Origin: a virus | IMG/VR virus record: IMGVR_UViG_3300036830_000163 | Coordinates: 1-41,483 of that record | DNA: 41,483 nt | Reading direction: 5' to 3' (one strand) | Part shown: in pieces, positions 6,449 through 14,950 of the stretch | Layout: each line of letters starts with the position of its first letter | Position numbering within the stretch: the first letter of the stretch is position 1 | Notes under the pieces: model-generated | Told to the model about the DNA's origin: nothing | What the model saw: the letters and a program-made list of their open reading frames with translations, nothing else | Database searches by the model: none | Program-made: the position numbers and the translations under genes

Positions 6449-7440
6449 CACCCTGCCCTCCTTCGCGTCGAGGCCAGCGAACGCGCCAGCCAACTCACCG
6501 CCGTCGCCGCCGCCACAATCATTCCCGCCACCGCGCCACTGAAGCTTAACGCCGCCGTTAGCGCCTGCTGGTAGAGAAACGAAGTCACTAGGTTGCCGCC
6601 CGGGGTCAACGATGCCGCCGTCAAATTCTTGTTGGCCAGCTTCACCAGCGCCGCCGCCGGAGCCAAACCCGCCGCCACTAAATTCTTTAACGTTGTCTTA
6701 ACCAAACTTCCCGCCGGAATCACGCCCGCCCCCACCAGCTGATGGAAAGTAGCTTCCGGGCCCAGCGCTCCGCCCGGCGTCAAGCCTCCCGCCAGCGATT
6801 GGAAGTAAGTAGTGCCGCCGCCGCTCGAAGTCCGCAACTCGAAGGCAATCGCCGCCAGGTTGGCGGTTCCCGAACTGAGCGCGGCTGCGCAGGTAATCGC
6901 CGCTGGCGAAGCCGAAGTATTGTCGCCCTGGCTGCCTTCGGCGCCACTCACTCCCGTCCGCTGGCGGAAAGTTCCCGTGGTAAACGATGCGCTCCAGGCA
7001 TTCGCGCCATCCGAGCCAAAGCCACAAACGATAAAGTTATTACTATCCTGCGTGGTCAGCGAAGTGGTCGCCAGCGAGCCCGCCGCGCTCGCTGTATTGG
7101 TGGTGTGATTGCCGAAGGCGACCACCCCTGAAAATTGATAGCTGAACTCATCCGCCGCCACCGGGCCGCCGCTGATCGCCGCCGTAAAACGCGTGCTGCC
7201 GCCCACTAGCGAAGCGATGTACCAGCATTCGACCGTCAAAGTGCCGGAGGTGACGCGCGCCACAAAGGTAGCCGTATCGCTCACCGTGGTGGTAATCCCG
7301 GAAACGGTGGCGCTGGCGCTGTGCAGCAGGACAAATATAATCAGCGCGTTCCCGACGGTATAGGTGACGGCGTTCGTCTGTAACGAAGAGGTGCTGCTGC
7401 TGCTTGCCGTTCCACCCACCGCAACTGGAGTAATCGCCAC
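6448..7440 (-). CDS. Tail fibre or appendage protein with C-terminal repeats
   Basis: A 330-aa Ser/Thr/Ala-rich beta-structured protein, start GTG 7440, four bases after the upstream stop. Residues 1-215 look like a virion appendage domain (repeated TT, GG and SS). Residues about 215-300 are built of imperfect units such as AGGLTPGGAL, AGVIPAGSLVKTTLKNL, AGLAPAAALVKLANKNL and ASLTPGGNLV, about 17-21 residues each. A hydrophobic C-terminal segment (GAVAGMIVAAATAVSWLA) follows. Probably part of the host-recognition apparatus; the overlap with the endolysin start ties it to the late operon. Confidence 0.6.
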   Translation of the reverse strand: MAITPVAVGGTASSSSTSSLQTNAVTYTVGNALIIFVLLHSASATVSGITTTVSDTATFVARVTSGTLTVECWYIASLVGGSTRFTAAISGGPVAADEFSYQFSGVVAFGNHTTNTASAAGSLATTSLTTQDSNNFIVCGFGSDGANAWSASFTTGTFRQRTGVSGAEGSQGDNTSASPAAITCAAALSSGTANLAAIAFELRTSSGGGTTYFQSLAGGLTPGGALGPEATFHQLVGAGVIPAGSLVKTTLKNLVAAGLAPAAALVKLANKNLTAASLTPGGNLVTSFLYQQALTAALSFSGAVAGMIVAAATAVSWLARSLASTRRRAG

Positions 7441-7444
7441 CCGC

Positions 7445-8017
7445 CTATCCGCCGGCGGTGATGGTCAGCTGGTAGGTGAACTGGATCGAGTCGGTCGAGC
7501 CCACGTTGATCGCCGAGAATACGCGCCGGTCCCACATCGTGCCTACCGTCGAGGCGCTGAACAATCCCCACTCCGTAATCGCCAGCGCCGAGCCGGGAGT
7601 AATGGTCGCCACCGATTTGTAGATGTTCGCGCTCGGGTTCGAGCCGGTGCCGGCCACGCGCGCCGAGCCCGCCGGCGTCACCAGCGCGGTCTGGCTGATC
7701 GATTCGGCGGTGGTTCCGGTGCCGCAATCGTGATACTGAAAAGCGTCGATGTGCGCCCCGCTCCCGGTCAGGAAGTCGGCCGCCATGTAGTTGACCCCTG
7801 CGGTCGTCACCACCCCCACCAGGAACATCCACAGCAGCGAGCGCACTAACCAGAACGTTACACCGGCGAGCAGCAGCAGCAGCGCCAGCGCCCACCAGCG
7901 GATCGGCAGGGGCAGGCGTTTCGAACCGAGATCGACCACTTCGCCCGCGGTGCCATTGGCATGAACCACCCGCGCTTCCAGATGCCCTGTCGCGCTGATC
8001 GAGTCCGCGAAATTCAT
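7445..8017 (-). CDS. Virion-associated membrane-anchored protein
   Basis: Residues 40-73 contain two hydrophobic helices (WWALALLLLLAGVTFWLV and LLWMFLVGVVTTAGV) after a short polar N-terminus. The rest is a beta-rich domain (DFLTGSGAHIDAFQYHDCG, ITEWGLFSASTVGTMWDRR, SIQFTYQLTI) of the type found in phage minor structural proteins. The combination of membrane helices and virion domain is unusual. It overlaps the next gene by ATGA. Confidence 0.55.
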   Translation of the reverse strand: MNFADSISATGHLEARVVHANGTAGEVVDLGSKRLPLPIRWWALALLLLLAGVTFWLVRSLLWMFLVGVVTTAGVNYMAADFLTGSGAHIDAFQYHDCGTGTTAESISQTALVTPAGSARVAGTGSNPSANIYKSVATITPGSALAITEWGLFSASTVGTMWDRRVFSAINVGSTDSIQFTYQLTITAGG

Positions 8018-8208
8018 ACACAGCCTTTCCGGTGCAGGAGCCTATGCAGCAGCCGCGCCCGCCAGCTCGTCGGGGTGCAGCGCCAGCCCACGTCCTTGCG
8101 CCCGCGGTGCGCCAGCCCATGCTGCAACTTCCATTGCAGCCAGCGGGTATGGAACCTGCGCTGGTGGAACTTGCGCGCGCCCGCCAGAAAATCCTGCTGT
8201 AACGTCAT
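8014..8208 (-). CDS. Small Arg/His-rich protein, 64 aa
   Basis: A strongly basic peptide (FHQRRFHTRWLQWKLQHGLAH; LLHRLLHRKGC) with many Trp residues. It is chosen over the alternative frame 8042-8299 because it starts three bases after the upstream stop and ends in an ATGA overlap with 7445-8017. Function unknown. Confidence 0.5.
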   Translation of the reverse strand: MTLQQDFLAGARKFHQRRFHTRWLQWKLQHGLAHRGRKDVGWRCTPTSWRARLLHRLLHRKGCV

Positions 8209-8210
8209 GG

Positions 8211-8798
8211 TTAGTTAACCGTCCGCGGCTTCTTTGCTTCATGCTCGCCGTCATGCTCAACCTCGAGCCCGCATTCCGGGAATGGGCAGCTCTTGGCACT
8301 TTTTGCCTTGGGCGCTTCCGGCTCGTTCGGCATCAGCACCAGTTGCGCCATCACGAACTGCGCCCACAGGCTAACGAAGATGTTATCGACCAGCCAGTGC
8401 CGCAGCGGCCGGTTGTCGTCGATCTTCACGGTCAGCGAAAACAGCAGGCAGGAATCGTCGCCGCGCTTGTCGTCGAGTTCCACCTGCAGGTCGGATAATT
8501 CCATCGATTGCAGGGCCAGCGAGCAGGAATCGGAATTCGGGAAGGCGAAAAACTCGAGGTTCACGCCTTCAATCGTCGGCATCAGGTCGATGTTGACGAT
8601 CTTGTTTTCCCGCGTCTCGATGGCCTCCCACGCGGTCTTGATTTCCGCCGTACTGTGGCGCACCGTCTCGACGTTCAGCGGCATCGCCATGTGCAGTTTG
8701 GCGATGCGGTTGCCGTCTTTGTCCTGGCGAATGTTTAATCGTTCGATTGCAACCTTCGCTCGGCCGCCCTCGGAAGCAAACAGTGTCTTGACACTCAT
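8211..8798 (-). CDS. Hypothetical protein, 195 aa
   Basis: It uses the cassette ribosome site (GAGGGCGAAAG before ATG 8798). The body is beta-rich with an immunoglobulin-like look (VNIDLMPTIEGVNLEFFAF, LLFSLTVKIDDNRPLRHWLV). The C-terminus carries CPFPECGLEVEHDGEHE, a possible single zinc site. It sits among tail genes and may be an assembly or virion protein; no family recognised. Confidence 0.6.
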   Translation of the reverse strand: MSVKTLFASEGGRAKVAIERLNIRQDKDGNRIAKLHMAMPLNVETVRHSTAEIKTAWEAIETRENKIVNIDLMPTIEGVNLEFFAFPNSDSCSLALQSMELSDLQVELDDKRGDDSCLLFSLTVKIDDNRPLRHWLVDNIFVSLWAQFVMAQLVLMPNEPEAPKAKSAKSCPFPECGLEVEHDGEHEAKKPRTVN

Positions 8799-8813
8799 CT
8801 TTCGCCCTCTTTT

Positions 8814-9122
8814 CTATTGGTTGAAGTAAACCAGAATCGTCCCACTCGAGATCTGTGACAGGTACCAGCCCGTCGCCTTGCTCCATTGCCGCTGCGGCTG
8901 GAAAGGATAGACCTGGCTTTGCAGCGCTACCTCGCAGGTGCCCTCCACCAGCACGTTGCCGCCGGCATCGAGAATCGAAAAGGTGTCGCCAATCGAGGCC
9001 GGCTTGTACCACTCGATCTTGCTGATGAACAGCGCATTGGGAGATTTCAGTCCCATCGCCGCCCAGTTGGCGTCGGCGGTATCGAGTTTCAGCGGGTTGA
9101 CGCCATTCACCACGTTTGCCAT
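8814..9122 (-). CDS. Conserved phage virion-type protein, 102 aa
   Basis: The product (ISKIEWYKPASIGDTFSILD, NVLVEGTCEVALQSQVYPF, GWYLSQISSGTILVYF) is an all-beta domain of a family widely found next to phage tail genes, where it is a small structural protein of unknown exact role. Start ATG 9122 is three bases after the upstream stop. Confidence 0.6.
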   Translation of the reverse strand: MANVVNGVNPLKLDTADANWAAMGLKSPNALFISKIEWYKPASIGDTFSILDAGGNVLVEGTCEVALQSQVYPFQPQRQWSKATGWYLSQISSGTILVYFNQ

Positions 9123-9125
9123 CGC

Positions 9126-9356
9126 TTATTTCCTGCCTTCCATCAGCCGCAGCACCAGGGTATGGGTCTCCTGCAATTCGCGGTCGAAATCGTTCATGCG
9201 CGCGGTCATCTGGCCATAGCTGAAGATGAAGCCGGCCACGTTCAACAGCAGCAATATCACGACCGAAAAGGCCCAGCGCTGCATCGTTCCTGCCGTAATG
9301 AACACGCCGCCTCGCTTCTCGCTGTCAGAGTTTTTAGGGGTCACGGTCGGGTTCAT
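9126..9356 (-). CDS. Probable holin or inner-membrane spanin
   Basis: 76 aa with a polar N-terminus, one strong transmembrane helix (about residues 27-47, WAFSVVILLLLNVAGFIF) and a helical charged C-terminus (MNDFDRELQETHTLVLRLME) likely to form a coiled coil in the periplasm or cytoplasm. This architecture fits a one-TM holin or an Rz-like i-spanin. It is the only short membrane protein near the endolysin. The assignment between holin and spanin cannot be settled from sequence. Confidence 0.5.
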   Translation of the reverse strand: MNPTVTPKNSDSEKRGGVFITAGTMQRWAFSVVILLLLNVAGFIFSYGQMTARMNDFDRELQETHTLVLRLMEGRK

Positions 9357-9389
9357 CTTGCGTCAACCTCGCCAACTGCGCAATAGAAA

Positions 9390-12287
9390 TCATTCATTCT
9401 GAAGATTCACCAGCACCGTCGCCCACGCGCCCGCGGTATTGCTCGCCGGCACCGCCGCGCCGACTACCGGAGTTTTCATCAGATAGCCGCTATTCAGTCC
9501 GCAAAAGCTGCCGCTGTTGGCGATGGTCGCTACCCCAAAGCTGCCGGTGCAGGTGGAAGTATTGATCGTCTGCTTGGTTTCAGTGCCGGTAAGCCCGCCG
9601 GCCACGGTCACGTACATGCCAAATCCAGCCGCTCCATCCGGCCACTTGGCGCCGGAGAGCACGCTCACCAGCGCCGAGCAGTTGATGGCTCCGGCGCCGC
9701 TGCTCCCGCTGATGGTGACTACCTGCTCTGCCCCGATGGTGGTCTCGCCGCCGGCGATATTGGCAATCGTTGCCGCCACCAGATAAGTGCCATCCGCCAT
9801 GCTGCCGCCGCTGCTTTGCGGGCTGCATGGCGGAGCCGGGGGAACGCCGATGACCGCAGCCGTTTGTAGTACCCTTCCCGCAATCCCATGCAACGCAGGC
9901 CGCGAACTCCCGGCATCGGTGCAAGCGCCGCCCTCTGTCGAACTATGCTGCACATAATCGCCGCTGGTGGTCGCGCCGTCGAAGGTGCATGGCACCTGGC
10001 CATGATCGGCAATGCTCGAGGTTCCCGAGGTGATCAGCGCGGCAATGCTCTGCTGCTGGTCGATGGGCGCGGCGATGCCGATTGCGCCCAAAGTGTCGCC
10101 GGTGCCGATGGTGATCGCCTTCCCGCCATTCAACTTCGCAATCAGCGTCGGGTAAGCGCCGGTCGAAGTGTCGTTGGCGACTCCGCTGGTGTAAGGCACG
10201 TTGCCGAGCGTCCAGAACTTGTTGTCAAGGCCGAGCGCGTTTCCGTCCGACCACGGCACCCCATTCGAGCCGGTCAGCGATTCGTAATCGCCGAACAGCA
10301 GCACCGGGTTAGGAAGCGAGGGGAATTGGCCGGAGGTCGCGTCGGTATTGACCAGATGAATTCGCGCCGCGCTGCCGGCGTTGGTGGCAAAGGAATTTCC
10401 GGCGAAGATAATGTTCGAACGCTTCAGTGAGCCTTCCACAATCGCCGGATAGCTCGATGTCGGGCCCTCCGAGTTGGGGAGGAAGGAAGCGGAGATCATC
10501 GCCTGCTGGATATTGTCGAGTAACAGCGGCGTTACCAGGCTCGAAGCCCCGGTTTCCGAGTCATACTGAAAATTCGAGATAGTCAGCAGGTTCGAGGGGC
10601 CGCCGCTCAACCCCTGGAACACCACCGGCGCAATCGCGTTGGCGTCCATGGTGACAAAGAAATCGCGCGCCGCGCTGTTGGCCGGGCCGAAAAACTGGTA
10701 AGGGCCGCCATTGAGCGAGAATTTTTCAAAGTGCGCGATGCCGGTGCCGTCGTAAAACGAATAGCGGTTATTGGCCGGCCCTCCGGCAAACCAGAAATCC
10801 TCAAAGCTGGAATCGAAGTTACACCCGCGCCCCACCATGATGCCGTTATCGTTCATAGCCACGCGGCCCACGCCGATATCGCGCAGCGTCACCCCGATGC
10901 CGGAATTGAAGTACTCATTCCCCAGGGTAAAGCCCACCCCGGTGATCTTGGTGGTCTGCGCTCCGCCCGGGCAAAAGTCGTTGCGGTGAATCGGGAAGTT
11001 CACCAGAATCGGCGCGCCCACCGCGGCATTGCCGCCCTGCGTCCACAGCGAATCGAATTGCGTCTGGAAAGTAAACTGCGCCAGCGTGTTCGCGTCCGGG
11101 GTGCCCCATTTGGTGGTGCGGGGAGTAAAGTTCGAGGTGTAACGGGCAGTGTTCGAGAGCCGGAAGTTGTCGAGGGTACCGTAAAAGCCGTACTGCTCGA
11201 AGGGGCCAGCCCCGCCGCAGCCATCGTATAAATCTGCCGCCGCATCGCAGCCCAGGTGTACCGATTCATACACCTTCTGCGTAATCGTCCCGCTCGCCGA
11301 AGCCGGAGTGCCCACCGAAGTCCCGGCAATGAACAGCCGCACCGTCGAACCATCGTAAGTCCCGGCAATATGGTAAGTCGTTCCGGACGACAGCACTGTG
11401 GCGCCGGAGGTAATCGTGTAAGTTGTGCCGGCAACGTTAAGCAGGAAATGAAGCTGGCCGCCCGAATCCATGTAAATGTCGTAGGCGCGGTGGAAAGTAT
11501 CGCCGGAACCGAGTTGTCCGGAAGACGAACTCAACTGCTGGCCGGTAATCGAAGTTGGCTTGAACCAGAATTCGACCGCGAATTGCGAGATCCCATTGAG
11601 CGCCGCGCACACCGGGCAATCGCTGATGTTGATAAAGGCATTATTCGAAGTCGCCGAGGTCTGTTGCAGGGCGCTCCCGCCGCCGGTCACCAAGGCGGTG
11701 CCATTGAAGTTCATCACTCCGCCGGTCACGTATTGCGTGGCCGTTCCCGTCACCGCCAGCCACGATCCAAACCAGCCGGAGCAGCCCGCTACCGTCCCAT
11801 TCGGCCCCCACAGCGAGGTTTCGCGGCCGCCTCCAATAACCGAGATGCCGGGGTTCTGAATGCTGATCGGCGAGGCGCAGCCCGCCGTCGAATATCCCGG
11901 CGGTACGTACAGCACCGCGCACTCTAATCCCGTCCCCGAAAGGCAGCTGGGCAGGGCCTCGGCATAGGCAATCATCGCCCGCCACGCCGCCGTGTCGTCC
12001 ACTGAAATCCCGCCTACCGTCGCTCCCCAGGAGCGCGGATTCAGGAACGAAACCGACGCCAGCCGCAGATCGATCACGCTGATCGAATTGGGATTGGTGT
12101 AGGTGTCGGTGCGCTTGTAGGTCGAGGGGATAATCACCCCGCCGGTGGTCCCGGCATCGCTGATCGCCGCCTGGATGCTCGCGAACTGGTCGGCCATGCG
12201 CATCCCGTTCAGGGTGCCGACGTTGGTGCGCGTGCCCTGGGCAAACGCCATCGCCGTCAGTAACAAAAACGTTAAGAGTTTCTTCAT
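9390..12287 (-). CDS. Tailspike with signal peptide, pectate-lyase fold and LamG domain
   Basis: A 965-aa protein. Residues 1-17 (MKKLLTFLLLTAMAFAQ) look like a Sec signal peptide with an AFA-Q cleavage site, which is odd for a virion protein assembled in the cytoplasm. A pectate-lyase-3-type N-terminal segment follows (NPRSWGATVGGISVDDTAAW). Residues about 230-385 form a LamG/concanavalin-like domain (VEFWFKP, LHFLLNVAGTTYTI, GTYDGSTVRLFIAG, LDNFRLSNTARY). The remainder is beta-helix-like with a beta-rich C-terminus. The fold suggests binding or cleavage of a surface polysaccharide. ATG 12287 is chosen because it forms TGATG with the upstream stop. Confidence 0.75.
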   Translation of the reverse strand: MKKLLTFLLLTAMAFAQGTRTNVGTLNGMRMADQFASIQAAISDAGTTGGVIIPSTYKRTDTYTNPNSISVIDLRLASVSFLNPRSWGATVGGISVDDTAAWRAMIAYAEALPSCLSGTGLECAVLYVPPGYSTAGCASPISIQNPGISVIGGGRETSLWGPNGTVAGCSGWFGSWLAVTGTATQYVTGGVMNFNGTALVTGGGSALQQTSATSNNAFINISDCPVCAALNGISQFAVEFWFKPTSITGQQLSSSSGQLGSGDTFHRAYDIYMDSGGQLHFLLNVAGTTYTITSGATVLSSGTTYHIAGTYDGSTVRLFIAGTSVGTPASASGTITQKVYESVHLGCDAAADLYDGCGGAGPFEQYGFYGTLDNFRLSNTARYTSNFTPRTTKWGTPDANTLAQFTFQTQFDSLWTQGGNAAVGAPILVNFPIHRNDFCPGGAQTTKITGVGFTLGNEYFNSGIGVTLRDIGVGRVAMNDNGIMVGRGCNFDSSFEDFWFAGGPANNRYSFYDGTGIAHFEKFSLNGGPYQFFGPANSAARDFFVTMDANAIAPVVFQGLSGGPSNLLTISNFQYDSETGASSLVTPLLLDNIQQAMISASFLPNSEGPTSSYPAIVEGSLKRSNIIFAGNSFATNAGSAARIHLVNTDATSGQFPSLPNPVLLFGDYESLTGSNGVPWSDGNALGLDNKFWTLGNVPYTSGVANDTSTGAYPTLIAKLNGGKAITIGTGDTLGAIGIAAPIDQQQSIAALITSGTSSIADHGQVPCTFDGATTSGDYVQHSSTEGGACTDAGSSRPALHGIAGRVLQTAAVIGVPPAPPCSPQSSGGSMADGTYLVAATIANIAGGETTIGAEQVVTISGSSGAGAINCSALVSVLSGAKWPDGAAGFGMYVTVAGGLTGTETKQTINTSTCTGSFGVATIANSGSFCGLNSGYLMKTPVVGAAVPASNTAGAWATVLVNLQNE

Positions 12288-13081
12288 CAGTAGTACACCG
12301 TCATCGGCCCCGTGGGGTAAAGGTTGTTGTCCGTGCGCATCACGAACATCTGCGAATTCACCGCGTTGGCGGTGCCATCGACCACCCCGGCGCCCTTCAC
12401 CGCCGTGGGCCACACGAAGCTGCGGCCGCCGGTCGCGTCCTGGGTGATAAAGAACTCCACCACATCGCCTGCGTTCATCCCCGCGAGCGAGGAACCTGTA
12501 ACATTTCCGGTAAGCGTGAGGTCGAAAATCACGTTGCCGCCGGGGTTGGTAAAGGTCGGGGTGGCGGAAAACGAAGTCGTTACATACTGGAACAGACCGC
12601 CGCCCGAAGGGGTAATCGTTCCCGTAACGATCAGGTTACCGTCGATGGTGATGTCGCCGTCGATTGTCTGTAGGCCGGTGGGGTTGGTCACCACCGCGTT
12701 CGGCGTGTACAGCGGAGTCGAGGGCGGCAGATAGGGCGCCAGGTTGCTCAGGTCGAGCGTGGCGGTGCCCGAGAACTGGTAAGCCGCCGCCTGAATCACA
12801 TTGCGCTTCGGGTCCAGCACCGAAATCACATAATAGGTGCCCCCGGGGGTAATCACGTCGTTCCCCCATAACGCTATCGTTAGCTCGGTGCCGAGATATT
12901 CGATGTCCTGCGACCAGCTGGCCACCTTGCCCATCACCCCAGTGCCGGGAATGCAGGGCAGGAAGCCCCCGAAGTTGGCCAGCCCGATGCGCACATAAGC
13001 CGGCTTCTCCGCCGAACCGATCTGCGCCCCGCTGTAATCCAGCAGGTTTACCGTCAATGTGATTTGCGGCGTCAGTGGCAT
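12287..13081 (-). CDS. Tail fibre protein
   Basis: A 264-aa beta-rich protein. The N-terminal part (ITLTVNLLDYSGAQIGSAEK, VRIGLANFGG) resembles fibre attachment domains; residues about 135-160 contain the TIDGDITIDGNLIVTGTI repeat typical of trimeric fibre shafts. A C-terminal knob-like domain (FDLTLTGNVTGSSL, VVEFFITQDATGGRSFVWP) is a common phage receptor-binding domain. It abuts the tailspike by TGATG, so the two are probably made together. Confidence 0.75.
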   Translation of the reverse strand: MPLTPQITLTVNLLDYSGAQIGSAEKPAYVRIGLANFGGFLPCIPGTGVMGKVASWSQDIEYLGTELTIALWGNDVITPGGTYYVISVLDPKRNVIQAAAYQFSGTATLDLSNLAPYLPPSTPLYTPNAVVTNPTGLQTIDGDITIDGNLIVTGTITPSGGGLFQYVTTSFSATPTFTNPGGNVIFDLTLTGNVTGSSLAGMNAGDVVEFFITQDATGGRSFVWPTAVKGAGVVDGTANAVNSQMFVMRTDNNLYPTGPMTVYY

Positions 13082-13087
13082 CGCTAT

Positions 13088-13234
13088 CTAGAAAAGGGAA
13101 CGCACTTCCTGAAGGATTTCCTCTGCCTCATGAAGTCGGCCTGCAGCATAATCGCTGGGATATTTCTTGAAATCGTTTTGTAATTTTTCGACATGTTGCC
13201 GCAGCCAATCTGACAATTCCGCTAATTTATCCAT
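13088..13234 (-). CDS. Small helical protein, 48 aa
   Basis: This short ORF starts at ATG 13234 behind the cassette site GGGGCGAAAG. It encodes an amphipathic helical peptide (MDKLAELSDWLRQHVEKLQN, RLHEAEEILQEVRSLF). It is AT-richer than the tail genes around it, like the other inserted small ORFs, but lacks flanking repeats. Confidence 0.6.
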   Translation of the reverse strand: MDKLAELSDWLRQHVEKLQNDFKKYPSDYAAGRLHEAEEILQEVRSLF

Positions 13235-13243
13235 CTTTCGCCC

Positions 13244-13681
13244 CTACTTAAAAAACGCGATCGGCCCCACCTGCGCAATGCGCGGATGATTCGCCTGGTC
13301 GCGCACGATGTTCTCCACAAACCACTGCCGCGGCGGCTGGTCGATGAACTGGAAAAACAGCGCATCCGCCACCACCAGCTTGGTGTCGTCGTTGCTGTTG
13401 CCCAGGTAAATATCGTCAATGTCGCGCACCAGCATCTGCAACAGCCGGTCCTGCACATCGAGTTTCGGCGCATTCTCCGCCAACTGGGGAGATAAATTAT
13501 TCCCCGCGAAATCGTTGGCGCTTATGAGCACGCTCTGCCAGCTGCCATCGCCCCAAGCCGCCTTCACCCGGTTGCGGACCACGTAGCAGACCGCCTTCAT
13601 GCAGTCGAGCGCGCCGGTATGCCGCGCTTTCGAATAAGCAAAAGCCGCCACCTGCGCCCGCTCGAACAGGGAAATCGTCAC
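13244..13681 (-). CDS. SleB-like hydrolase-fold protein, catalytic Glu not evident
   Basis: The first half, CMKAVCYVVRNRVKAAWGD with later VLISANDFAG, matches the layout of the SleB/hydrolase-2 lysozyme-like family (helix, VVxNRV, then strand-loop). That family carries a catalytic Glu just before this segment; here it is replaced by RHTGALD, so activity is doubtful. It could be a virion-bound wall protein that has become structural. Start is GTG 13681 overlapping the upstream stop (GTGA). Confidence 0.45.
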   Translation of the reverse strand: MTISLFERAQVAAFAYSKARHTGALDCMKAVCYVVRNRVKAAWGDGSWQSVLISANDFAGNNLSPQLAENAPKLDVQDRLLQMLVRDIDDIYLGNSNDDTKLVVADALFFQFIDQPPRQWFVENIVRDQANHPRIAQVGPIAFFK

Positions 13682-13923
13682 AGTTTCACCTTCAGTTTCG
13701 CCAGAAATTCCAGGTCGTTCGCACTCTTCGCCGCTTCCGGAATCACGTGGATGTTACACGCCTCAATCTGTGCCACCAGCAGCCAGCGCCGGAAAATCCA
13801 GTTGCCGGTGCGGCGAAAAAACCAATAGCGAACCAACCCGCTCACCGTGGTGTAATGCTGTACCCGGTCGGCATCAATCTCGGCCATCACCTGCAACTTA
13901 TTGTCGCGCACAATATAGCGCAT
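13678..13923 (-). CDS. Hypothetical protein, 81 aa
   Basis: Starts at ATG 13923 inside the stop of the upstream gene (TGATG); a longer in-frame extension reads through that gene and is rejected. The product is basic with Trp/Arg clusters (GLVRYWFFRRTGNWIFRRW) and a helical Lys-rich tail. No family recognised. Confidence 0.55.
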   Translation of the reverse strand: MRYIVRDNKLQVMAEIDADRVQHYTTVSGLVRYWFFRRTGNWIFRRWLLVAQIEACNIHVIPEAAKSANDLEFLAKLKVKL

Positions 13924-14750
13924 CAATTCACCACCCCACGCTCGTTGCGCCATTCCCACAACTGCTGCCGGTACCATGCCGAGGCAGCGCCCGTGCCCAG
14001 CGGAAACGCCTGGTGCGCTTCTTTCTCGCTGATTACTCCCAGCCGGACCATCGACAGCAACGCCGTCCTCCAGCCCAGATACTTCGCCGTCGTCGGCACC
14101 CCGTATGCGTCGAAGCGCATTATCATCCACTCCGTCGAGCACGGCCACTGCAGCGTGCCTACCTGCTCCAGGCCGCCGTTGCTGTCCGGTTGCCCGGGCA
14201 GCAGGATCAGCCGCTTCTGCGCCGGCGCCAGCAGCGCCACCCGCTTCAGGACGGCGTAATTGTTCAGCAGCACCCGCCGCTCCCCGATCACCCGGCACAG
14301 CCGGTCCATGAACTGGAACGGAGTCAGAATCAGCCCTACCCGCATCGCCTCGTTATCGCCGCCCAGCCAGCGTCCCTGCCCGTCCCACTGGTTGCCGCAA
14401 CTGGCCATCTGGTTCATCTCGAACAGCATCTGGCTCTTTTCCACCGCTTCCTGCGATGTCTTGGCCTCGCGCTGCTCCCGCGCCAGCCGCTCCAGCGCCG
14501 CCAGCACCCGCGGATGCTGCGCCAGCGCCAGCGAATCGCGCGTGGCCTGCATGTCGATGTCCAGCGGAGAGTCCAGCAGCTGCCCGCGATGCAGTCCCAC
14601 CGCCAGCACGTCGTCGTCATCCACCTGCGGCACAAACTGCCCGCTGCGGATCTCCTCCGCCGCCTTGGCCACTTCCTTGTCCGCCCAGCTTTCCTTGGGC
14701 GCACTCTGGTGCTCCAGCGGGATGTGGATTGCAGGGGCCTCGTTTTTCAT
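13923..14750 (-). CDS. Hypothetical virion-module protein, 275 aa
   Basis: N-terminal half is charged and helical (AALERLAREQREAKTSQEAVEKS), suggesting a coiled coil. C-terminal half (LLPGQPDSNGGLEQVGTL, PTTAKYLGWRTALLSMVRLG) has a conserved-looking Trp/Arg segment. It is in a coupled chain with both neighbours (ATGA at 14747, TGATG at 13923), so probably a structural or assembly protein. Family not recognised. Confidence 0.6.
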   Translation of the reverse strand: MKNEAPAIHIPLEHQSAPKESWADKEVAKAAEEIRSGQFVPQVDDDDVLAVGLHRGQLLDSPLDIDMQATRDSLALAQHPRVLAALERLAREQREAKTSQEAVEKSQMLFEMNQMASCGNQWDGQGRWLGGDNEAMRVGLILTPFQFMDRLCRVIGERRVLLNNYAVLKRVALLAPAQKRLILLPGQPDSNGGLEQVGTLQWPCSTEWMIMRFDAYGVPTTAKYLGWRTALLSMVRLGVISEKEAHQAFPLGTGAASAWYRQQLWEWRNERGVVN

Positions 14751-14932
14751 GCCTGCTTCCCCTCGAAATGCCGTTCAATTCCAGATCTCGACCGGCGAAA
14801 ATTCTTGGCAAAATGTTTAATCGCATCGACCAATTCGTCGTCGATCTTATCAAGATTGATTAGGTCGGCCGCTTCCAACTCTTCTACTAAAATATTCCCA
14901 TAAAATATTCTTAAAGACGCTGCCATCTTCAC
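14747..14932 (-). CDS. Small helical protein, 61 aa
   Basis: Start is GTG 14932, which overlaps the upstream stop and follows the cassette GAGGAGGGCGAACA; ATG 14926 is an alternative. The product is acidic then basic (LEAADLINLDKIDDELVDAI, HFAKNFRRSRSGIERHF). Function unknown. Confidence 0.55.
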   Translation of the reverse strand: MKMAASLRIFYGNILVEELEAADLINLDKIDDELVDAIKHFAKNFRRSRSGIERHFEGKQA

Positions 14933-14950
14933 TGTTCGCCCTCCTCTTTC
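14929..14950. repeat. 22-bp direct repeat, copy A
   Basis: TCACTGTTCGCCCTCCTCTTTC minus its last two bases is an 18-20 bp core repeated identically at 15090-15111 (22 bp in full). On the minus strand it encodes the final EEGEQ of two successive genes and at the same time supplies the next ribosome site. The pair brackets 14929-15090. Confidence 0.9.

Noticed and set aside
8042-8299. 85-codon frame overlapping 8014-8208
   Set aside because: It conflicts with the coupled gene 8014-8208 and the stop of 8211-8798 and has no ribosome site.
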